DNA of 64,000 nt from Tremella fuciformis. Taxonomy: Eukaryota > Basidiomycota > Tremellomycetes > Tremellales > Tremellaceae. Positions 23,116 through 34,857 of this stretch are shown here, piece by piece. The notes below the pieces were generated by a model. The model searched no databases, was not told the DNA's origin, and was given only the letters and a program-made list of their open reading frames with translations. Each line of letters opens with the position of its first letter. Position 1 is the stretch's first letter. The stretch lies in the NCBI GenBank assembly GCA_032768795.1, contig CP136490.1, positions 4,340,001 through 4,404,000 of the forward strand. The letters are read 5' to 3'. The translations under genes were made by a program, and so were the position numbers.

Positions 23116-25350
23116 ATGAGTCAAGTCAACGATGCATCGGTCCTTCCACAGTCGTCCACGGCGGCCGATGACACCTTCCCCACAGATGCCGAGCTCGAGC
23201 CCGCTACTCTCCAGGCGCTTGTCAACGAGTACGGCGCAGACATTGAGCCCGATCTCTTGCGCGAAGCTGGTCAACCTCCTGCCAAGCGTAAAGCGTCTGG
23301 CTCGCCGCAACTAGATGCGACGGCTGAGGATTTTCAAGATTCCAGCTTGCTATGGGCGACCGAGTACGCCGCGGGTCCTTCCGATCAGACTCAATCACAA
23401 CATCTCGCCGATGCAGTCGTGCAGCCAGAGCCGGAAGTCGTCGCTCCTGTCACGGAGAATGGACAGCCACCCTCGAAGAAGAAGAGGACGAAGCCGAGGC
23501 AGTCGCACGCTGGTGAGCCTGATCTTCCAGAAGGCGAACTCGAGTACATGCACCCCAGTCAAGACCCAAAATTGGGACCAGTCTTTGTGCATCCGGGTCC
23601 GAATGCTGCCCAGGCATGCGTCAGATGCCATAGGATAAAGCGAAAGTGCGACACGGGTAAACCACGCTGTGCAGGATGCACCAAGGCCGATGTGCCATGT
23701 GTCTTCGAGCTCACTCCCGCTACTTCGGCGTAAGTCTGCGTGTTCTGCGGCCTGCCGTTAGGCTGACTCCTGTCAGATTTGTGCTGTACTTGAAGGCAGA
23801 TACGCTGGGCTTGTCTAGTCAGATCGCTCAGGCAAATGAGAGAATACATCACCTCGAGTCGATCATCGCAGCCTATGAACGAGGCGACCGACCGACCGCG
23901 GCGCATCCATCGACCTTTGATGCTCCCGCGGATCTGTCTGTGCTTGCGCAAACGATCCTCTCTGTCGGTTCCTTGCCATCCGCATCCGACACAGCAGTGA
24001 ATACGGAAGCGCTCCCGCCGTACGATGACGCTCGCCGAGCAGTGGACAACTTCTTCGCGTGCTATGACCCCATCTATCCATTCCTCGACAAAAATGAGAT
24101 TCAGCAGGACCTCGTTCAGACTTGGACAGCTCAAGGAACCGAGCAGCATGACGAGGGCAAGAAGCGATCCTTCATCGTCTTCTTGGTGGTAGCGTTAGGT
24201 CTTGTGAGAGAGGACCGTGCAACTGCTTGGAAACTTGCGAAACGGACCACCGGATATCTAGCCGTCGCGGTCAGCGATGAAAGCCTTGTGAGTGCTGCAT
24301 GCGCACACTGATTGAGCTCATGTGCCGAGATGTCAGTCAAGGCCCTCTTGTTACTGGCAATGTGGGCTACCTTCGAGTCAGCCGGATTGTCTCTTTGGCA
24401 GACCGTCGGACAGGCCATGCGGGTGTGCACGGCGATTGGCCTTCATCAAACCCCTCACGCTCAAGTCAATGGGGGTCCGAGCACGTCGAACAGTGCCAGC
24501 AGCGTGAGGCTATTCTGGTCGGTGTACAATCTGGAACGACTGGTCGCTACTACTCTTTGTCGACCTTTCGCGCTCGAAGAGGCTGCAATTACCGTCGAGG
24601 TTCGTTGGTCTCCTGTTTGCTCATGTTCTCGCTAACCGCTAGTCACCGCCAACAGTAGTCGGTCAAACGAATGCCAACATGTTCGCATACACTGTTGCAT
24701 ACCGCCGCCTGGTCGGTCGCATTCAGACCGCCTTCTACAATACGTCTACAGTCCAATCCGATGCCCAACAGGCGGTCCTCTCCGACCTACAAACCAAGCT
24801 GCAAGCATGGCTGTCCTCCTCCTCGTCTGCGACACAAGACACTCCGATGTACAAGCCGCTCCTCGAACTACAATACAACCTTGCTCTGTGCTCGCTCTAC
24901 CGCCCGTCGAGAGTGATACCCGTGCCCTCTGCCGAAAGCCTTTCGAAGCTTGGCGAGTCTGCCAGAGCATCGATCCGCCTATTCAGCGAGCTGAGCCGCC
25001 AAGGGTCGGTTCCTGCCAACGCACTGAACGCCTCGCAGGTCGCTCTGGCCTGCAGCTCATTCGTCTACTCGATGTTCACCGGTCAAAACGTTGAGGACAG
25101 CTCGCAATCTCTGGCCCAGATTGACGAGCTGAGCGGGGCTCTCATCGCCGGTCTCGGGGAGGGCTCGACATACAGGAGTGTGTACGAACAATTGCGTGGC
25201 ATGCTCACATCGGGATCAACGGACAGGTCGGCGGCTGAACAGCTCATGCTACGCTTGTGGCAGGAGGGAGGGGGCACGGCGTTTGATGGGTTGAAGGTCA
25301 AGTCGATTCTGCAATCGGGCACTGCATCTCTGGGACCATTGCTCGTCTAG
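23116..25350 (+). CDS. Zn(II)2Cys6 fungal-type transcription factor
   Basis: Four exons (23116-23729, 23777-24287, 24330-24599, 24643-25350) give about 620 aa. Around residues 168-196 lies the six-cysteine binuclear cluster, CVRCHRIKRKC followed by CAGCTKADVPC, preceded by an acidic region and a basic PSKKKRTK patch. After the finger comes a short coiled coil (IAQANERIHHLESIIAAY), then the middle homology region (fungal_trans) with DPIYPFLDKNE and ALLLLAMWATFESAGLSLW. Target genes are unknown. The acceptor of intron 2 (CCGAG before 24330) is not a CAG/TAG and is the least certain boundary. An open frame reaches upstream to 23065 but has no ATG there, so 23116 is chosen. Confidence 0.85.
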
Positions 25351-25572
25351 ACGTGCGAGTTAGAGCGCAGTGTTCTGGGGTTGTTTCGATATGCATTTGA
25401 TGGTCCATGCCTGACTATGCGGAGAGTTGGAACTGGAGACGACATGACTTCGGTTATCAGCTCAGCCCGGTCCACCTTTTCCATCGCGATTGTCTTCTAT
25501 CTCACCAGTCTTTCCCAGCTCTTCTTCAGATATGACATCTCCGTAGACGCTTCAGAATCCGACAACAAGATC

Positions 25573-27722
25573 ATGTCACGACGATCATATGAGCAGTACC
25601 GCCTTGGCAAGCTGGCTCAAAGACAGCGCGCCGGCAGCTTGATTGAGTGAGCCCGGGACGTCCTTCAACCTGACAAACCGCTCACAACGCCTAGGAGCGA
25701 GACCGACCTCGACTCACTCGCCTCGTTCTCCACGTACCAATCGTCCTCTTCACACTACTCCAACCTCTCCCCATTGATACACCCTACTCCACATCGCGCG
25801 ACATCGGCGCAGGGCTCGAGCCTTCGGCCGCGTACACTGTCAAGCCATACCCAGCGTTCCTTCTCACCCGGCCCGACTGGTTCCAATGGCGCTGGCCCAT
25901 CTTTTCTCGGCTCGGCACTGCACGATGCTGGTCATGCAGCTAGGGAGAAAGACCGCGCGGAACGGCATGCGCGAAGGGAGCAGAGACGTGCGGCCCGGGC
26001 GGCGAGAAGTACGCTGCTGGCGGACAAGTACGACTCGCCTTTGAGAAGGTGGATCAGGTGGTGCGCGAGGAAAGGTCTCGGACGCTGGACACTACTGCTG
26101 GGCCTGGCGGGCGTGGGTCTGCTGGAGGTAGTCCTGCGGGCTGAGGCTTCTGCCTCCGGCCGTAAACTGCTTGTTAAACCGCAGTATAGTCGGCCCCTCG
26201 GGCTTCTCGTTCGGCGCTTGGGCCATACCGCGAAGGCTCTGCCAGGTGGACACAATCTCATTCACTTACTTCGGATGACTTATGTTGCGCCTGCTCTCGT
26301 CATTCTGGCATGGTGGGCCATCGTTGGCATCTACTTGACCAGAGAAGGAAACAAAAGCAACCGGAGTTGGCGTACGCAGGTGAGTCTTATCCAATTCCAG
26401 TGCGGTGTCACTGATCTTTTCAGGTGACAGGTATATTGACTGTGCTACTTCAACCGTCCTTATTGCTGCCTTGTATCACCAGTAATACCGAGTACGTTAG
26501 CCGTATAGACCAGCGCTGAGGCTGATTCAAAGCCGCCTGTCACTCATTGCCGGAACGTTCGCACTTTGCAGCATAGGAACAGGCCAAGATGTCCTTGCTG
26601 CATTTGCAATGGGCTTGGCCTTATCGACCGCGAGCATTTACGGCTTCGCCATTGCATTTGCGGCATACCTGTTCGGGAAATGTATCTGGCTCGGCGGACT
26701 CCCTGGGTGCGCGATTCTCAGACTGTCTACTGACTTGCTGATAGCGCAGGATCCGTCTCTTCATCCGCTTGCTCGTCGCCGCTGCGGCGCCTACAATCGT
26801 ATCTTTGTTCATCATCGTGATGAGCCGCTCCGGAGAGGCATCGTTGGGTCTTCAGCCAGTACTCGGCAAATTGTCCGTTCTTGCCCGTATTCCCCCAAGC
26901 TTGTCTTTCGACGACTTGCCCCACACCGCCATTCGCTGGACTCGGTGGAGTAGCAAGATAGGCATTCCAAGTATCAGTACTTTTGCCATCTCGGCTTTTC
27001 TGTCTCCGACAGTTGTCGTCATGCTTTACAGCAGCTGGTCGACGAGACTCTTCACAGGAGGCCGTGCCAAACCTCCCACGTCCCCACCTCCCACTGCCCG
27101 GCTACTTCCTCTATCCCTATTCACCGCCTCAATTCCCTTCTCTCTGTTCGCCAGCAGCGAATCCGACCGCACGGTCATCCCGAGTCTACTACCCTTGACG
27201 CTCATGATGGCTCTGCGGGGCGGCAAAGAGTCGACCGGCACTGAAGAGGAGACGTGGCAGCTTGGCGTTCTTGCAGCTCATGCGGCCATTTTTGGGTGAG
27301 TGGTTTCCGGGAGTTGCACATCTTCAAACTGATGTGAAGCATGTGGCCACAGCTACAGCTGGCTGGCCAGGCGATCCCGGCTGTTGCAATGCAGTTTTTG
27401 TGGACGGTTCTGATCGGATACTCTCCCTTTGCCATCGAGTCTAGCATTGGTCGGGCGTTCACCTTTGTACGTCATTCTCTTGCAACAACAACACAGGCTG
27501 ATGGCATAGGTATCGCTTGGACTGATGCTTTTGTGGCATATCCTCGATGCCTTCTCCTCTCTCTGGTCGTTGTTGCCGAACGTCCTGTTCACTGCCAATA
27601 TGCTCCTGAGTCGAGGTATTCTGGGCTTGATTTGGTTATGGGGGCTCAGGAAGCTGGTAGAGACCGCATGGGCGATTGGCGGTCTCGGAGGGCCGTCCAA
27701 GCGTCCAAGCAAGACTGCATGA
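25573..27722 (+). CDS. ALG6/ALG8-like multi-pass membrane protein lacking hallmark motifs
   Basis: Seven exons (25573-25646, 25695-26379, 26424-26491, 26533-26706, 26750-27295, 27340-27466, 27510-27722) give 628 aa with all phases closing. About ten hydrophobic segments follow a Ser- and Arg-rich cytosolic N-terminus. Several stretches resemble dolichyl-P-Glc glucosyltransferases ALG6/ALG8 in order and spacing: LLQPSLLL, QDVLAAFAMGLALSTASIY with FAAYLFGKC, and late IPSLLPLTLMMAL followed by FGMWPQLQLAGQA. The expected catalytic-side motifs are absent: no IDHGHFQYN after the Leu run, no RGLFEDKVANFWC block, and SESDR where the family has VHEKS. It may be a degenerate paralogue, a neofunctionalised relative, or unrelated with convergent hydrophobic patterns. 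Confidence 0.55.
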
Positions 27723-28317
27723 TTCAGTCTTCTTGCATCATGCACGGTCTGACAGGGCCCAAAGCATGTTCAATTTAATGCGGTGCGTCTGTATGCTGGC
27801 ATTGATTGGACAGCCCGTTGCCCAAGCGAACACATTTAGTGCCAACATTCGTAGACGCACGCGATACAGCCAGGAATGTACACCAGGCGATCAATGTTTG
27901 CCAGGGCATCAGTGAATACTTGTCACGCTAAGACGCCCAAAGATGAATGCAAGAGAGAAAGGAAAAAACCCGCAGACATTCGCAAGGGCTACATGCATCT
28001 GTGGAGCGGGAGTGGTGGAAAAGGGATCAGTACGAAACAGGCTGTGTGTCCACATGTGTCAGATACGGGTAGTCATCCTATGGCTGTAGGCAGGCGTTGG
28101 GTTACAGCTGAGGGGACCAAGCATAAGCGGTCGGCGGAGACCACCATGGACAGGAAGGGAAGAGCGAGAAGTCATGAACAGACAAAGGTTTGCCAGATTG
28201 TGAATTAGCCCTGAATATTCAAGTTGCACGGATCACTGAGTTGCCTCATGAATGTACAGTACGGCCTGTGTCGCTGACTTAGACGTCCAGTCCGTGATTC
28301 GGGTATGTGTATCGTCA
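27723..28317. other. Intergenic, no gene recognised
   Basis: Nearly 600 bp between convergent genes. Short ORFs here have no family features, and no tRNA boxes, snoRNA boxes or repeats were found. Confidence 0.5.
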
Positions 28318-29034
28318 TCAGGGGTCGTTGATAGAAACAGTGATCGTCCCTCCGTTGCGGTGCGTGATTCCCGAGCGCTTTTGGTCCGCTTCGGAAGGCA
28401 CGATTGTCTCGCCACTCCCTGGAGTATAGATTCCCTCGAAAGAAATGGAGCTACGGCATCCCGAGGCCTGATCAGTATCGCTCGCACTACTGGGTGGCGT
28501 ATGCGCCTCTTTACGGCGGGCTTCGCGGCGGGCTTCACGGTCGGCCGCACGGAGCAGTTTCTCCAGTCTGTCCGACCTGCTGAGAGGTGAGGCCGCAATA
28601 GTAGCAGGGCCTTGACGATCCGTTTCACCGGACTCGCACGATGCCACATCGGCATTAGAGTGGGTTGCTGAGCCTGGCACTATATCTTCAGTCAAGGCAT
28701 CCCCATCCTCGGCCACACTGCTGCCATCCGGAGGCTCTGCAGCCGCAGGAGTGGTACATGGTCCGGGAGCACTCCCTTGCCCTGGACCGGTATCTTTTGT
28801 TATGGTGTTGTTGACTGAGTGAACTCGTGCCAAGGGATCGCTGATAGAGACGCCAATGAGATTGTTGTCCCCAGTGGTGACCACACCATACATCGGAGCC
28901 CGGACATTGAAAGTGTGACCAGGGAAGGCATGATCTGTGGAGAATTGGCCTTCATGCCCGCGGGAAGAGTCATGCTGATTTCCAGAGGATGGCCCTTTGG
29001 CAGTAGAGTCTGTGCTCCCATTGATGGCAGTCAT
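28318..29034 (-). CDS. Hypothetical hydrophilic protein
   Basis: Single frame of 239 codons from the ATG at 29034 (MTAINGSTDSTAKG). The protein has a possible folded centre (NVRAPMYGVVTTGDNNLIGV), a Ser/Gly/Asp-rich stretch, then a strongly charged helix (RLEKLLRAADREARREARRK). Its tail has Arg/Ser/Thr sites and ends TVSINDP. A TTTTATATG element on the + strand at about 29159-29167 could be a TATA box in its promoter. No family is recognised. Confidence 0.45.
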   Translation of the reverse strand: MTAINGSTDSTAKGPSSGNQHDSSRGHEGQFSTDHAFPGHTFNVRAPMYGVVTTGDNNLIGVSISDPLARVHSVNNTITKDTGPGQGSAPGPCTTPAAAEPPDGSSVAEDGDALTEDIVPGSATHSNADVASCESGETDRQGPATIAASPLSRSDRLEKLLRAADREARREARRKEAHTPPSSASDTDQASGCRSSISFEGIYTPGSGETIVPSEADQKRSGITHRNGGTITVSINDP

Positions 29035-29721
29035 ACTGGTGTCACACTGTGAATGATACTTCGGTCCTGCGTTAGCGAAACAATGAAGGTTCAGCAATCT
29101 GTAGGGAAGGAAGGTCAAGAGGATAACGACTTGCAGGCGCTATGATCCTGCAGCGGCCTTTTTATATGTCTAGGATCGATAACATCTGGTCGATGAGAAG
29201 GCGCATGGTGAATGGAGGTTACATCTTGTATGTGCAAAGGCAACCTCCTTGAAAGGAAGCATAACACATCCTGATTGCTCATGACATTGGTCTCAAGAAA
29301 GTCGAATCTGTCTTGTCCTGTCGCCTGTTGGCAAGCGAGAAAGAAGTTCGAAACAAGCTCCTAAATCTGTTCGCTTCTGCTTGTCTGCACGCTTCCTCAA
29401 GTTTATAAGCTTCTTGAACGTTCGTGCCAAAGGTCGACGCGTATCAATGGAGCTCCTGTGAGAGGTTTACCGAGACGATAAATGAGGAACCTTGCAGGAG
29501 AAATTGTTCGATCTCGAGCGTTCAACCGAAATTTCGCAGACATTGCAATTGGACCCGCATAGGAGTGTTGCCAGCGGGAGTGGCAAGATTTCTCGCAGAA
29601 TCGACAATCTCAGGATTACCTGAAGAGAAGGAGGGCCTCCTCGATAGGCAGGAGCTTGCGACACATGCGAATCCACTGCTCTCATGCCAAGTGCATACCC
29701 TCTTGAATATGAGATATCCAT
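29035..29721. other. Intergenic: promoter of hypothetical gene and eEF1B 3' flank
   Basis: About 690 bp. It should hold the promoter of the gene ending at 28318 and the 3' UTR of the eEF1B gene. Small ORFs here lack any support. The TATA-like TTTTATATG near 29160 is the only element I would mark. Confidence 0.4.
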
Positions 29722-30704
29722 CTACAGCTTCTGCATGGCTGGTCTCATCAGTACCGCCCGAATTCCCGCAAGCGAGCGGCTTACCGGCAACGTCCGACGA
29801 CTGGACGTGATCCTCGATCTCGGCAATCTCCTCCTGGAGCTCGTCGAGCGAGATCTTGGCGTCCTCAATGACCAAGGTGATCTGGAGCATGCGGATACCG
29901 TAACCAACGGGGACAAGTTTCGAGGCGCCCCAGACAAGACCGTCCTTCTCGATGGCACGGACCTCCTTCTCAAGCGCGACCATGTCCGTCTCGTCATCCC
30001 AAGGCTTGACCTGGAGTGTCACGACCGACTTGGCGACCTCGAGGGTCTTGCCAGCGGCGAGCTTCTCCGCGGTCTTGGCGGCCTTGGCCTCGTTGTACTT
30101 GGCGACACGCTCAGCCTTGATGCGCTCGGCCTCGGCATCCTCTTCCTCGTCCTCACCGAAGAGGTCAATCTCGTCATCGTCTTCCTCCTCCTCGGCAGCG
30201 GCGGCTGGGGCGGCGGTGGAGGAAGAGGCGGCGAAGGGGGAGGTGCCCTTGGGCAGGGAAGAGTGCTCCGACTCGTACGAGGCAATGTGCTTGTACCACC
30301 GGGCAGAGTGGGGGAACTCGGCGGCGTTGGGGGCCTCTGAAGGGTCAGACTCGATCCCGAGGCTAGAGAGCAACAAACTCACGGCCCTTCAGCGCAACGA
30401 AAACCTCGACATCGGCAGAAGTCGGCTGGTAGCTGTTGAATCAGCCCAACTCAAGTCCAAAAGCAAGCGGGTAAATTTCGAGTGAGGATCAGATAGTTTG
30501 GAAAAGGGTTGTCTTCAATGCAAAGCGCGGTGTCTAGCCGCAACTCGGAAACACGGACCAAAACAAAAGTTCATCAGGAAAGGTAGGAAGGGGGGAAGGA
30601 TGAGAGTGAAAGGTTTTAATCCACACAGGTGGATCAACGCACCCGTCAATGTAGGCCTTGGTGGCGAGGTGCTTCTCGAGCTCGGCGGCAGTTGGGAAAG
30701 ACAT
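29722..30704 (-). CDS. EFB1: Translation elongation factor eEF1B alpha (EF-1 beta)
   Basis: Guanine-nucleotide exchange factor that recharges eEF1A with GTP during translation. Four exons (30643-30704, 30383-30432, 29785-30336, 29722-29738) give 226 aa, the normal length. The N-terminus ([21 protein letters not shown]) is the GST-C-like half. It continues [17 protein letters not shown] and [15 protein letters not shown] [16 protein letters not shown]. The central acidic linker [20 protein letters not shown] and the catalytic C-terminal domain ([29 protein letters not shown]) end in the invariant DVAAMQKL. Intron 1 (30433-30642, 210 nt) is much longer than its neighbours and hosts a C/D snoRNA, so splicing and snoRNA release are coupled. 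Confidence 0.97.
30484..30581 (-). ncRNA. snR18: C/D box snoRNA, U18/snR18-like, in eEF1B intron 1
   Basis: Within intron 1 of eEF1B on the minus strand, a C box TGATGA lies at 30571-30576 and a D box CTGA at 30489-30492, about 88 nt apart. Between them TTGGTCCGTGTTTC (30548-30561) is directly followed by a D'-like CCGA (30545-30548). That guide is a perfect complement of GAAACACGGACCAA, a universally conserved stretch of large-subunit rRNA that yeast snR18/U18 targets for 2'-O-methylation. In yeast, snR18 also sits in the EFB1 intron. The C' box and terminal stem are weak by eye, so ends are approximate. Confidence 0.85.
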
Positions 30705-30862
30705 GGCGACGATGTTGAAGGATATGATAGAATCTACCTGGATTCCATGCTGGAGCTGGAAAAGTTGGAAACGTGCAGAGAGGGCTTGGGAGAATTCGCC
30801 GATATCGCCGCAAGATGAAATGGCAAATAGTCAAGATGTGGCTTTGTGGCGGTGACATGCTA

Positions 30863-32773
<1,911 letters not shown>

Positions 32774-33732
32774 GGCGCCGCACTGGATTCAGTCTTGATC
32801 GAGTTTCCTCACAAGTGTTCAGAAGGACTAGCAGAGGAGCGCCGCTCCGCGGCGCGAAAGATTGACGGCCTTCTCCCACCCCCCCCTTTATGGGCGACAT
32901 GGAAGCCAATTTTGCGCATTTCTGTTGTAGTCAACTGCACTTTACTCAACAAGACTTTATCACACCCTTCAGACTACTGTTGATGCATTCAGGTGCCCTT
33001 GACAACCCTGTCAACTTGAGAAGGATCGCGTGCAGAGTTGGCCACTTGTTGTCGCTGCTGCTTTGGTTCATTTGTGGAACTCAATGCCTCTTAGTCAAGT
33101 TGTAACATGTTGTGAGAGCGCAGCAGTGTTCCTCCATCACTCACTTTTTGAGTGTGCGTCAAGGGGTCTATTATAGCTCGGCGGTGAGCATGGCAAGTAC
33201 ACTGAGTGTCAAAGAGCTTTCCATGCATGTCAAGGGCCATTGTGACAACAAGATATTTTTGTCACAAGGCCAGACTGCTCGTTGACTGATGGTCCCTCTC
33301 ACATGTGCTCTCTGCTGATATGTTTCTGTTCTCCACAAGAACATGTGCCCTGCAGCCTCTCGTGCATTTACATCATGGCTGCATCATTAATCTCTATCCA
33401 TGGGACTCAAGACCATGGTGCTAAGGACGGTCTGCGGGCATGAGCTTGAATATATCACCCCATATCCTCCTCTGCAGCCCCTTGGGCTTTCTCTGCAAAA
33501 CACCGCCTCTAGAGTTGTCGACACTACTTGAGCCTTGTCAAAGGCACTCAAGCATCAACAATGTTCTCACGTGCATGACAGGTGTGCTGGACTGAGGCTT
33601 AGGCGTGCGCTGGTGATCATGGAGGCATGACCAACGTGACAGAATTGTTGATAGTGTTGTCCTTTGGGACAATGGATGCAGAACGTTTGCAAGTGCTGAC
33701 ATGTTGTTGAGTTGCGTGCCTGCGGTGCAAGT
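32774..33732. other. Gene-free region upstream of KMO
   Basis: About 960 bp with no supported ORF, the left part of the only long gene-poor stretch in the window. It includes the KMO promoter and a perfect 8-bp inverted repeat TTGTGACA/TGTCACAA at 33240-33247 and 33260-33267. TG/CA-rich text suggests old, decayed repeat DNA, but I could not match it to a family. Confidence 0.4.
33728..33732. repeat. Target-site duplication, left copy (CAAGT)
   Basis: Five bases CAAGT directly before the left LTR; the same CAAGT follows the right LTR at 34295-34299. Five-bp duplications are standard for Ty3/gypsy and Ty1/copia integrases. Confidence 0.85.
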
Positions 33733-33866
33733 TGTCAGGAAACTGACACGAGTCTAATATAAGCGGTGCGGATTCCTTAGGGTAAGGATCCGTTAACATA
33801 CCTTTTGGTACAGTGTGAATGCACTGCAGGCTCTCTTATGACCGCTTACATAAGTCTGTTCTGACA
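33733..33866 (+). repeat. Left LTR of TRIM (134 bp)
   Basis: Identical to 34161-34294 over all 134 positions by eye. TATAAG at 33758-33763 is a plausible promoter, and TAAGGATCCGTTA at 33783-33795 would be at the RNA 5' end. Confidence 0.93.
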
Positions 33867-33867
33867 G

Positions 33868-33883
33868 ATAACGGATCCTTAAC
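33868..33883 (+). promoter_or_regulatory. Self-complementary primer-binding site of TRIM
   Basis: ATAACGGATCCTTAAC. Thirteen bases (33869-33881) pair perfectly with 33783-33795 in the LTR. No tRNA 3' end needs to be invoked. Confidence 0.75.
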
Positions 33884-34160
33884 GGGTTGTGTGTTCAAAT
33901 ACCGGTGTGGGCCGGGCATCAGCTATTTGCACCAACTTGGAAATGCCACGTCATGCGGGCAGGGTCCCAGGGGGACTATCAGGGTTCAATTGTGCCTGTT
34001 ATGGACAATTTGAAATGAGTCGATGCAATCGGAGATTGATCGATACAATTCGTTGCAATTAGTAACGAATAGTGAGAAATAGAACCCAAATGACGTCAAG
34101 TGTTTCGGTGTGGTTGGACTCGATAAGTTCAGGGACTGAACTTGCCCAAGGAGGGTCGAG

Positions 34161-34294
34161 TGTCAGGAAACTGACACGAGTCTAATATAAGCGGTGCGGA
34201 TTCCTTAGGGTAAGGATCCGTTAACATACCTTTTGGTACAGTGTGAATGCACTGCAGGCTCTCTTATGACCGCTTACATAAGTCTGTTCTGACA
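34161..34294 (+). repeat. Right LTR of TRIM (134 bp)
   Basis: Identical copy of the left LTR. Preceded by a purine-rich AAGGAGGG tract (34149-34156) that could act as polypurine primer, and followed by CAAGT (34295-34299). Confidence 0.93.
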
Positions 34295-34299
34295 CAAGT

Positions 34300-34857
34300 C
34301 TTGGTGCTGCATTGGAGATTTTGTCCCATTGGTGACATGCGTACTGGGCTGGAAGCTGAGCACAGGATGCTATGTTTGGAACATTGAACCTTATTGTCAT
34401 GGCGGGCCGTGATAGTGTACCACAAACTGCAAGTCTTGGTCAGACTCGGCTTATTGTGAGCCTTTACGTGTAGTGGGAACAACCACGCAGTGCTATTGCT
34501 GTTTGGTAGAGGCCAATGCAGCCATTGTTACAGGCTATGCTATGCATGAGGGCACTTGCTATGCATGAAAGGGCTTTCGAAATGAGAGCCCTTCATAAAT
34601 GGGGGGCATGCATAAAAGGTGAACGCTCAGGGCAAGCTCAGGGCGGTCATTTGACACGTGGCTTGTCTGCACCGATTACACATGTAAGCTGTATTAATAT
34701 TATAGATATAGAAAGCATTCGTCCATGACGAGCTCGACTCGCTAGATCCGACGGAAAGTAGGAATCTCATCACGTGACCCACAAAGTTGATATGATTCGA
34801 AGAACGTCTCCATAGCGACGAAGCCTTTGATCTGAGGCTCGACCACTTCGGCGCAGG
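34300..34857. other. Gene-free region upstream of DHX37-type helicase, with hairpin repeats
   Basis: About 560 bp without a supported ORF. ATGAAAGGGCT (34565-34575) and AGCCCTTCAT (34587-34596) form an imperfect palindrome, next to two short direct copies of GCTATGCATGA around 34539 and 34559. TCACGTGA at 34770-34777 lies about 80 bp before the next start codon and is a likely promoter element. Confidence 0.4.
34770..34777. promoter_or_regulatory. TCACGTGA E-box (Cbf1-type)
   Basis: Palindromic octamer 81 bp upstream of the DHX37-type start. The same octamer is in the divergent promoter at 9156-9163. Cbf1-like factors bind this site in fungi, in several lineages near ribosome-related genes; use here is inferred. 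Confidence 0.4.

Larger units (their letters stand above)
33733..34294 (+). mobile_element. Miniature LTR retrotransposon (TRIM), complete, self-priming type
   Basis: 562 bp bounded by two identical 134-bp direct repeats, each starting TGTCAG and ending CTGACA, and flanked by CAAGT duplications. The 294-bp interior has no coding capacity, so this is a non-autonomous TRIM that must borrow reverse transcriptase and integrase. One base after the left LTR lies ATAACGGATCCTTAAC. Its core TAACGGATCCTTA is the exact reverse complement of TAAGGATCCGTTA inside the LTR, 25 nt downstream of TATAAG, that is at the predicted transcript 5' end. This is the self-priming arrangement known from Tf1/sushi-type elements. 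A purine-rich AAGGAGGG precedes the right LTR. Identical LTRs point to recent insertion. Confidence 0.9.

Noticed and set aside
27876..28208. Plus-strand 110-codon ORF
   Set aside because: No domain and no support; kept as intergenic.
33240..33267. TTGTGACA/TGTCACAA inverted repeat as a terminal repeat of a transposon
   Set aside because: Only 12 bases apart with no flanking duplication; a simple hairpin.
33885..33905. GTTCAAATACC in the TRIM interior, like a tRNA B box
   Set aside because: No partner A box or acceptor stem; the neighbouring complementarity to the LTR explains the region better.
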